From positions 1-6,322 of the forward strand of contig JAKBCQ010000174.1 in assembly GCA_021807585.1 (NCBI GenBank): 6,322 nucleotides of DNA, written 5' to 3'. Numbering within the stretch: the first letter of the stretch is position 1; each line of letters starts with the position of its first letter. A program made the translations under genes and the position numbers. The notes beneath the pieces were generated by a model that was given only the letters and a program-made list of their open reading frames with translations, was not told where the DNA came from and searched no databases. This stretch comes from Planctomycetota bacterium (lineage in GTDB: Bacteria > Planctomycetota > Planctomycetia > Isosphaerales > Isosphaeraceae). Below are positions 1 to 5,233 of this stretch, piece by piece.

Positions 1-426
1 TCTAGACGCTCATTGCCGGCGACGCATCGGGGGAGGGAGGGGCGGATCGACCGAATGGAAGTCTCCTTCCAAAAGCGTCGAATCCGAATTCGCCTCTTGC
101 GATCGAACATAAAAGTGTTCGCCGCGAGATCGATGAATCGCATTCTCGTCCTCAATGGAATAAGCGGACGAGCGGGGAAAAAGCGCGCGCGGATTTTTGA
201 AATCATTCTTCGGGGGCGATTGAGCGACAAGATCACGCGCGACCGCCGCGGTGAATTCGCACGAAATCGGCCGGGATCAGCCTGCACGACGACAAGTCGC
301 GATATGGTGAAGATTTCATGAAGGTATCATGCTTGAATGCGCCGAGCTTCCATTGGATGGGCATTCGCCGGATCGGCGCGCGTCATCGTATTCAAAGAGT
401 TGGATCGGGTCGGCGCGAACAACGAT
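1..426. other. Non-coding region downstream of the sigma/kinase operon; no supported gene
   Basis: I see no gene here. The plus-strand reading frame at 13-321 opens with TTG, has no Shine-Dalgarno sequence and encodes an arginine-rich, low-complexity protein typical of chance frames in GC-rich DNA. On the minus strand a frame from 206 runs open to the left edge but is equally arginine-rich and lacks a clear ribosome site. Two small symmetric elements are visible: a perfect 6-bp inverted repeat TGGAAG-TCTC-CTTCCA at 56-71, and an A5/T5-flanked GC run at 178-198. The latter could help end transcripts from either side but forms no strong stem. No tRNA, rRNA or CRISPR repeats were seen. Confidence 0.6.
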
Positions 427-2967
427 TTAAGGGACGGAGTTTGACGGAGCGGTCCGGGGGGATTGTTCGAGCCGATCGAGGAGCGTGCGGGCGTCGGCGT
501 CGCCGAAAGCGAACGCGCTTTCGAGACACGTTTTGGCGGCCGCGGTGTCGTGACGAGCGAGATGCGTGAGCGCCAGGTTGTACTCGATGATTCCGTGCGT
601 TTTGGGATCCGCCGCGGTTCGCCGGGCGCGTTCGAGATCGGCAATCGCGTTTTCAAGTTGTCCTTCGTGGAAGTGAATCACTCCTCGATTCAACGACGCC
701 TCGGCGAGATTCGGGTTGATTTCCAGGGCTCTGGAATAATCAAAGAGTGCGCGATCGATTGCGCCGAGCGCTTCGTGGGCTTTGGCGCGGTTGTGGTAGC
801 ACTCGGCCGAGGGGGAGAGCGCGATGCACGCGCCGAGCGCGGTTACCGAGTCGTGGTAATGGCGCTCGCGATACGCGCAGATCCCCCAATAAAATTGCGG
901 CCAAAATTCCTCGGGCTTGAGATCGACCGATTTTCGAAAGGCCCGCTCGGCTTGGGCGTAATCTCCCGAGCGAAAGTAAGACCCGCCGAGATCGAAGTGT
1001 TCCCACGCGGTTTGCGGCGGAGCGGGGGGTTTTTGCCCTTCGGCGGTTTCACCAAGCGCTCGTTGATATTTTTGGATGTCTCGGATCAGCGCGGGGCTCG
1101 CGCCGAATTGATCTTTGGCGTCGAGCAGGATCCGCAGTGCGTCGCGGAGGCCCGCGTCGGCGCCTTCGACGCGCCGCGATCGCGCCGCGACGTCGGCCCA
1201 GATCGCGGCGAAATCCTGGAAGTCGGTTTGAATCCGCCGCTCCAATTCGGTCCTCAGCGGTTCGCGTGTCAAAGGGGTGAAAAGACCGCGCGACGACCAG
1301 ATTTCCGCGCCTCGATGAAGCAGCGATTGGAACTCGGCGCTCTCGGGCGCGATCAAGTCGATCCGGAACCGAAGCCGGTCGACGAGCGCGTGCAACCGCT
1401 CGGCGGCGCGCTCGCCCGCGACGCGATTTAATCGCCTTCGTATATCTTGTTTTCGCCAATCCTCCTCGGGGAGCATCGCGGTGAGCTCGAGCCCGCGGCG
1501 GAGCGCAAGTTCCGCCTCGTCGTACCGATGCGCCCGCAGCTCCTTGCGACTCTCGGCGACCGCGGCGACGATCTCTCGGTTCCACTGCCGATACCGCAGC
1601 ACGCTCCAGGCGGTCGCCGCGACGATCGCACCGACGACCGTCAGGCGAAGCAGCATCGACGCGATCCCGCCGGGTCGACGAAGCCGTTTCTTCCAGCGCT
1701 CGATCACGCTCCGGTTGGCGACTCCTTGTAACGATTGATCACTGAGATGCCTTCTTAAATCTCGAGCGAGTGCGCCCGCGTCGGCGTAACGATCGTCGGG
1801 GTTCTCCTCGAGGCACTTGCGGATGATGTCTGAAAGCCCGGTCGAGACCTCGGGATTCTCGCGCCGTAACGACCGCGACGCGGCGCCGCGAACGCTCGGC
1901 GAGACGCCCGAGAGCGCCTCGTCAAGGAGAACGCCAAGGCTGAAAATATCGGAGCGACCGTCGACCGCCGCGGTGACGACCTCGTCGCCGCGTTCGAGCG
2001 ATCGAATCGCCTCGCTTTGCTCGGGAGACATATATCCGATCGTTCCCCCCAATCGTTCGGGGGACGGAAGGCCGCGGCCGATCGGCGCGCGCGCCAGATG
2101 AAAATCGAGCAAGAGCGGCCGGCCGTCTCCCGCCAAAAGCACGTTCGAAGGCTTAATATCAAGATGAACTAAGTTGCGATCATGAGCATATTGAAGTGCG
2201 TCGGCGAGGCATGCGCCGATCCAGCAGATCGCACGCGTGTACGTTTCGCGCTTGAGGAACGCGCGGAACGGGCCGTCGGCGGCGGTTTCGAGACGGTGAG
2301 AAAGCGTGTATCGATCGATCGCCTCAAGCATTCCTCGACCCGAACGGCGCGAGACCGGGATCAGGGACGACGCATCCAAAACGCGTGCGAGCGTCGTCCC
2401 TCCCAGATACGGCATCCCCAAAACGCGCAAAAACCGGTCGGGGAACTCTTGCTCGAAATAAAGCGGTACTATGTGCATATGCCGCAATCGGGCCAGGGAC
2501 AAATGCTCGTCGTGGCCGATCGGCGTCACCTTTAATACGACGGGACGATCCGCGAGCGAAACCTGGCTCGCGAGATACGTTCGCCCCGTCGCTCCCCGGC
2601 CGATCTCGGCGTCGAGCCGGAAATCTCCCAGGCGATCGCGCGTTTCCGGGAAGACGACGCTCGGCGGTCCCCGCATAATTCGATCACATTCCAATAACAT
2701 CACTAATTGATCACGATGCTCGGGGAATCGTGCAAGGATCTCGTCGGTGACGGACGATTCGCCCAGTTCGCGTCGGATGCAGGCTTCTTCATAAATCAAT
2801 CGGATCGCGTCGTCTTCGCCGAAATCGGGACGGCGCGATAAAAAGTCGTCGGCTCGCGGACATTCGCCGTTCCGCCACGCCTGCGCGAACAGTTCGACCT
2901 CGCGCGAAATCGCCGATGTCGTCGTCGGCGCATCCTCATCGAACGAGCGTTTCGCCTGGGGGTTCAT
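427..2967 (-). CDS. Transmembrane Ser/Thr protein kinase with C-terminal TPR repeats
   Basis: This 846-residue Hanks-type kinase should phosphorylate Ser/Thr on proteins, plausibly its partner sigma factor. Residues ~22-100 form an acidic helical N-terminal domain with the WRNGECPRADDFL pattern common in planctomycete kinases. The kinase domain (~114-410) shows a glycine loop GRGATG (123-128), the ATP lysine in VVLKV (K146), the likely helix-C Glu (E154), catalytic HLDIKPSN (D270, K272, N275), DFH replacing DFG (288-290), SPE (314-316) and DIFSLG (340-345). A single membrane helix (~437-457) follows the basic stretch RWKKRLRR, so the kinase is predicted cytoplasmic and the C-terminus outside. 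About five TPRs lie at 654-822, with a degenerate one near 470-496. The ATG overlaps the sigma-factor stop (ATGA), and a GGAGAGGGG ribosome site sits just upstream, indicating translational coupling. All core catalytic residues are present, so it is probably active. The substrate and the TPR ligand are unknown. Confidence 0.93.
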   Translation of the reverse strand: MNPQAKRSFDEDAPTTTSAISREVELFAQAWRNGECPRADDFLSRRPDFGEDDAIRLIYEEACIRRELGESSVTDEILARFPEHRDQLVMLLECDRIMRGPPSVVFPETRDRLGDFRLDAEIGRGATGRTYLASQVSLADRPVVLKVTPIGHDEHLSLARLRHMHIVPLYFEQEFPDRFLRVLGMPYLGGTTLARVLDASSLIPVSRRSGRGMLEAIDRYTLSHRLETAADGPFRAFLKRETYTRAICWIGACLADALQYAHDRNLVHLDIKPSNVLLAGDGRPLLLDFHLARAPIGRGLPSPERLGGTIGYMSPEQSEAIRSLERGDEVVTAAVDGRSDIFSLGVLLDEALSGVSPSVRGAASRSLRRENPEVSTGLSDIIRKCLEENPDDRYADAGALARDLRRHLSDQSLQGVANRSVIERWKKRLRRPGGIASMLLRLTVVGAIVAATAWSVLRYRQWNREIVAAVAESRKELRAHRYDEAELALRRGLELTAMLPEEDWRKQDIRRRLNRVAGERAAERLHALVDRLRFRIDLIAPESAEFQSLLHRGAEIWSSRGLFTPLTREPLRTELERRIQTDFQDFAAIWADVAARSRRVEGADAGLRDALRILLDAKDQFGASPALIRDIQKYQRALGETAEGQKPPAPPQTAWEHFDLGGSYFRSGDYAQAERAFRKSVDLKPEEFWPQFYWGICAYRERHYHDSVTALGACIALSPSAECYHNRAKAHEALGAIDRALFDYSRALEINPNLAEASLNRGVIHFHEGQLENAIADLERARRTAADPKTHGIIEYNLALTHLARHDTAAAKTCLESAFAFGDADARTLLDRLEQSPRTAPSNSVP

Positions 2968-3575
2968 CGCCCCTCTCCGTCTCGACCTGAAACGGCGGCG
3001 TCGCCGTCGGAACCGGCCGACGCCGCGGCGTAACGACGAGCCAATTCATACAAGATGCGGCGCACGCTTCCTTCATTAAGCCCCGTCCGCGCCGCGATCT
3101 CGACGATCGAAAATCCTTGTCGCTTGAATTGAAGCAGTTGATGATGTGTTGGAGGACAAAGCGTAAGCAATTGGTCCCATAATTCATCGCGTTGAGCGAT
3201 CTCGCTGGCGCGCGGTTGACCCGAAGTCGGCGGATCTTCGGCGCCGCTTTCATCGATCGGCTCTTCGCGCGCCGATCTCTTGCCGTATTTGCGGCAGCGA
3301 TCGAGGAATCGATTGCGCGCCAGACGAACAAGAAACGCCTGCAGATGCGCCCGATCCTTGAACCGTCGCCCTCCGCCGCGAACTCCCTCCAAAACGTCCG
3401 CCCACACCGATTGGACGACGTCCATCGAATCAAATTTGGCGCGCAGCGCGGGTCGAAGCCGTCGTCGTACCAACATTTGAAGATAAGGCCCGTAAATCGC
3501 GTGGATCTCTTCGGCGGCGGCCGCGTCTCCGTTGTTGAGTCGATCGAGCAGATTATCAAGAAGCGCCTCGCTCAT
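2964..3575 (-). CDS. ECF-type RNA polymerase sigma factor, planctomycete kinase-linked type
   Basis: This 203-residue protein should direct RNA polymerase to a small set of promoters. Region 2 covers ~20-97: the core-binding signature DSMDVVQSVW is at 49-58, and the promoter-melting and -10 recognition helix FLVRLARNRFLDRCRK is at 81-96. A short acidic linker follows (~100-128). Region 4 covers ~130-182, with a helix-turn-helix (FSIVEIAARTGLNEGSVRRI, ~155-174) for -35 recognition. No extra C-terminal domain is present, and the last 20 residues are low-complexity. I chose the ATG at 3575 over the GTG at 3593 because GGAGGAG lies 2 bases before it and it forms an ATGA overlap with the upstream stop. 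The stop in turn overlaps the kinase start. Kinase-linked ECF groups are known from planctomycetes, where phosphorylation is thought to replace a classical anti-sigma factor. The target promoters are unknown. Confidence 0.93.
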   Translation of the reverse strand: MSEALLDNLLDRLNNGDAAAAEEIHAIYGPYLQMLVRRRLRPALRAKFDSMDVVQSVWADVLEGVRGGGRRFKDRAHLQAFLVRLARNRFLDRCRKYGKRSAREEPIDESGAEDPPTSGQPRASEIAQRDELWDQLLTLCPPTHHQLLQFKRQGFSIVEIAARTGLNEGSVRRILYELARRYAAASAGSDGDAAVSGRDGEGR

Positions 3576-4654
3576 CGCTCCTCCACGTTCCACACGGGCA
3601 AATCGGCGGGAAAGAGCGCTTCGTCGTCGGCCGACCCGACGAGGTGTTCGTCGCCGCGGCGGCGCCGACGCACGGCTTCAAATACCCCCAATGCGACCCC
3701 GGATGCGATCACCGTGGGGATCCAATCCATCGGTGTTCCTGAAACCGACGTATGCGATCCCGTCCATTCCAAATCGCCGATAAGTTGATCAATCGCGTCG
3801 TCGAACGAATTGAGGTCAAACCGTGCGAATTTCTCCATTAAACCCGCGACCCGAGCCGCGGGAATCGGCTCGTCATCCGCTAAACCCGTCGAGCTTGAAC
3901 CCGAATCGGGTTCGAGAGTCGAATCGGTCTGACGGCCCCAAATCGACCAGACGCCGAGCGCGTCCGCCCCGGCCGAAGACTTGGCGCGCATGCTCGCGGT
4001 CGCGATTTCGTCGGATTTGAGAACGGTCAAGCGAAGCACCGACGGGTCTCCGGGCGATGTCGCGTCCAGACCTTTGGAGCTCGATAGCACACGTGCGGCG
4101 AGGCGAGGAAGCGCAACCGAGGCGTATGCGATCTCGTTGACGCCCAACGACGCCGATTCGCTCGCGAATGTGGACGCCGTCGAGCCGTCCGATCGGATCG
4201 TCGATTTGAGCACTTGCGCCAACGAAATCGACGCCGATTCGCCCGCTTCGCTCATTCCCAGAGCGTAATCGATCTCGATATTCGCCGACGCCGTCTCGAA
4301 CGGATCGACCGCCGACAACGGCGAAACGACGTCGTCTTTCTTCGTCGGAGACGATTGATTACTTAAAGATATGCTTGTTGTTTGATCCATGACGTCGGCG
4401 GGAGATTGCGCCTTTCCGTCGGTGAGATCGACCGACGGCGTTGACTTGCCGATTTGGGATAAGGCGGTCGGGGCTTGATTGGGCGATCCCATCGGTGATA
4501 GGATTCCCGGCGAGACACGTAAGGAGGGGAACGGAGGCGCGGGGCTTTCGCCGCCGCCTCCGCCCGTGCTCAGCAAGCGACGGGGTTCCAGCTCCTCCAG
4601 CTCGATTTTTCGGCTCATTTGTCGGCAAACGGGGTATTCGGCGTCGCGACCCAT
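3572..4654 (-). CDS. LEPR-motif protein with one C-terminal membrane helix
   Basis: The 360-residue product has no recognisable enzymatic domain. Near the N-terminus (22-28) is LEPRRLL, the planctomycete LEPR-XLL motif usually found at the start of large exported or surface proteins; its function is unproven, and no ordinary hydrophobic signal peptide follows. Residues ~30-260 are rich in Ser, Ala, Thr, Gly and Pro and look largely disordered. Residues ~274-299 (EKFARFDLNSFDDAIDQLIG and on) look like an amphipathic acidic helix. A membrane helix follows at ~310-328, then RRRRR (329-333) and an acidic tail of about 27 residues. Positive-inside logic puts that tail in the cytoplasm and the long region outside. 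The ATG at 4654 is preceded by AGGGAGG; the internal ATG at 4618 has no such site. As first gene of the operon, coupled to the sigma factor, it may be a sensor or sigma-restraining partner (inference). No anti-sigma fold is visible. Confidence 0.85.
   Translation of the reverse strand: MGRDAEYPVCRQMSRKIELEELEPRRLLSTGGGGGESPAPPFPSLRVSPGILSPMGSPNQAPTALSQIGKSTPSVDLTDGKAQSPADVMDQTTSISLSNQSSPTKKDDVVSPLSAVDPFETASANIEIDYALGMSEAGESASISLAQVLKSTIRSDGSTASTFASESASLGVNEIAYASVALPRLAARVLSSSKGLDATSPGDPSVLRLTVLKSDEIATASMRAKSSAGADALGVWSIWGRQTDSTLEPDSGSSSTGLADDEPIPAARVAGLMEKFARFDLNSFDDAIDQLIGDLEWTGSHTSVSGTPMDWIPTVIASGVALGVFEAVRRRRRGDEHLVGSADDEALFPADLPVWNVEER
3578..3584 (-). promoter_or_regulatory. Ribosome binding site GGAGGAG deciding the sigma-factor start
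   Basis: GGAGGAG on the minus strand ends 2 bases before the ATG at 3575 (its GGAGG core ends 4 bases before). It lies inside the end of the LEPR-motif gene. It selects the ATG at 3575 and argues against the in-frame GTG at 3593, which lies upstream of this site. Confidence 0.75.
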
Positions 4655-4660
4655 ACGGCG

Positions 4661-4667
4661 CCTCCCT
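4661..4667 (-). promoter_or_regulatory. Ribosome binding site AGGGAGG of the LEPR-motif gene
   Basis: AGGGAGG on the minus strand ends 6 bases before the ATG at 4654. It supports that start over the internal ATG at 4618, which would begin the protein just before the LEPR motif but has no purine-rich sequence upstream. Confidence 0.75.
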
Positions 4668-4714
4668 GGATGATCATAGAGAAGTCAAGTTCACAACCGT
4701 GATGTCTCGATTAC

Positions 4715-4742
4715 ACTATATCCCGACGCGGTCGGTTTTTCC
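4715..4742 (-). promoter_or_regulatory. Candidate promoter of the LEPR/sigma/kinase operon
   Basis: On the minus strand, TATAGT (4720-4715) resembles a -10 box, with GGAAAA (4742-4737) 16 bases upstream. The latter resembles the GGAA core of -35 elements used by many ECF sigma factors more than TTGACA. Transcription would begin near 4708, giving a leader of about 55 bases. The spacer holds the perfect inverted repeat CCGAC-GCG-GTCGG (4723-4735), which could be an operator or alter spacer shape. A hybrid promoter of this kind would allow autoregulation by the encoded sigma factor, but this rests on sequence resemblance only. Confidence 0.35.
4724..4735 (+). repeat. 12-base direct repeat CGACGCGGTCGG, copy 1
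   Basis: CGACGCGGTCGG here is identical to the stretch at 5160-5171. This copy lies in the spacer of the candidate operon promoter and, with one more C at its left, forms the inverted repeat CCGAC-GCG-GTCGG. The two copies flank the AT-rich core and lie upstream of the two divergent genes. They may be a shared regulator site, but words rich in CGACG and GTCGG are frequent in this genome, so chance is possible. Confidence 0.3.
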
Positions 4743-4811
4743 AGAGGGCGTCGGTTGTCTCATCAATCCCGCCGTCGTGATCCTTCCAGCGACCGTGGAA
4801 ATTGATTGATT

Positions 4812-4836
4812 ATTTATTAATATCATTAAAATAAAT
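4812..4836. repeat. AT-rich imperfect inverted repeat
   Basis: ATTTATTAAT (4812-4821) pairs with ATTAAAATAAAT (4825-4836) across a 3-base loop, with a 2-base bulge. It sits in the most AT-rich part of the intergenic region, next to an ATTGATTGATT tandem motif at 4801-4811. With no G-C pairs it would be a weak hairpin in RNA; as DNA it could be a bent or easily melted site. Confidence 0.4.
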
Positions 4837-5064
4837 GTATCGCTAATCGGCGTATCAAAGTTTCCAAATCCGCTTCCAACACGATCATCAATCGGCGGAG
4901 AACTTATCGCATAATCGTCATTTGAATAAACAAAAATACGAATGAGCGGAATCCCCCTGCAAAGAACACCGAGAATGAATCGCCGTCCATTCGCCCAGTG
5001 AATTAATATCGATTTCTCCAAATCCGAAACACTCGACTCGAAACTTAATCAATTTTATACAAAG

Positions 5065-5078
5065 TAACATATGTGTTA
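5065..5078. promoter_or_regulatory. Operator-like dyad TAACA-TATG-TGTTA
   Basis: Perfect 5-base arms TAACA (5065-5069) and TGTTA (5074-5078) flank TATG, and the centre contains the palindrome ACATATGT. The dyad lies at the right edge of the AT-rich core, about 155 bases before the GTG at 5234. It may overlap a weak -10-like TAACAT, but no convincing -35 box is seen at the right distance. Size and symmetry suit a dimeric repressor or activator; the identity is unknown. Confidence 0.25.
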
Positions 5079-5159
5079 AAGTACGCCAGCCGGTCAGGCC
5101 CGACATCAAATCCCACGCCCAAGGCTCGACACCGACGCGTCCAGACGCGAGAATCGGGT

Positions 5160-5171
5160 CGACGCGGTCGG
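5160..5171 (+). repeat. 12-base direct repeat CGACGCGGTCGG, copy 2
   Basis: Second copy of the 12-base word at 4724-4735, centred about 68 bases before the GTG start of the membrane protein gene. A shorter related word, CCGACGCG, is present at 5132-5139. Unlike copy 1 it is preceded by T, so its inverted repeat is one base pair shorter. Confidence 0.3.
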
Positions 5172-5217
5172 CGCGAGCCCGGTCACACGTCGAGAATCCT
5201 CACCCATATACCTGATC

Positions 5218-5225
5218 GAGGCGGA
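5218..5225 (+). promoter_or_regulatory. Ribosome binding site supporting the GTG start at 5234
   Basis: GAGGCGGA ends 8 bases before the GTG at 5234. An in-frame TGA at 5213-5215 blocks any earlier start, and the next in-frame ATG comes only after about 160 codons, so GTG is the only start that keeps the conserved first loop of the protein. Confidence 0.65.
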
Positions 5226-5233
5226 CAATTTCG

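Larger units (their letters stand above)
4743..5217. other. Divergent intergenic region with AT-rich core
   Basis: This stretch separates the minus-strand operon from the plus-strand membrane protein. By hand count 4801-5080 is about 36% GC (4801-4860 about 23%), against roughly 60% in the genes and about 63% in 5101-5160. Two minus-strand frames cross it (5021-4716 and 5109-4918); both open with TTG, lack a ribosome site, overlap each other in different frames and resemble no family I know, so I treat the region as non-coding. It contains an AT-rich inverted repeat (4812-4836), a dyad at 5065-5078 and the 8-base repeat AATCGGCG at 4845-4852 and 4890-4897. A regulatory role for both flanking units is the simplest reading. 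Confidence 0.6.

Noticed and set aside
1..206. Minus-strand frame from ATG at 206, open to the left edge
   Set aside because: It is strongly arginine-rich with only a weak purine stretch upstream. It could be a partial gene, but nothing supports it.
13..321. Plus-strand frame of 102 codons
   Set aside because: It opens with TTG, has no ribosome site, and is arginine-rich without any family pattern; typical of a chance frame in GC-rich DNA.
366..378. Hairpin CGCCG-GAT-CGGCG as terminator of the kinase gene
   Set aside because: Only 5 base pairs and no T-run after it on the minus strand.
463..1431. Long plus-strand frame of 322 codons
   Set aside because: It lies antisense to the C-terminal half of the kinase gene, whose TPR pattern is clear; its length reflects codon bias.
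3576..3593. Longer sigma factor from GTG at 3593
   Set aside because: The ribosome site GGAGGAG lies between this GTG and the ATG at 3575, so translation from 3575 is better supported.
4673..4678. TATGAT (minus strand) as the -10 box of the operon
   Set aside because: Transcription would start inside the ribosome site of the first gene, and no good -35 box is at the right distance; TATAGT at 4720-4715 fits better.
4716..5021. Minus-strand frame of 101 codons in the AT-rich region
   Set aside because: TTG start, no ribosome site, no recognisable pattern, and it ends inside the candidate operon promoter.
5055..5063. TTATACAAA as a DnaA box and the AT-rich island as a replication origin
   Set aside because: A single imperfect match, no cluster of boxes and no replication genes nearby.
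4918..5109. Minus-strand frame of 63 codons
   Set aside because: It overlaps the previous frame in a different register, starts at TTG followed by ATG, and has only a weak purine run upstream.
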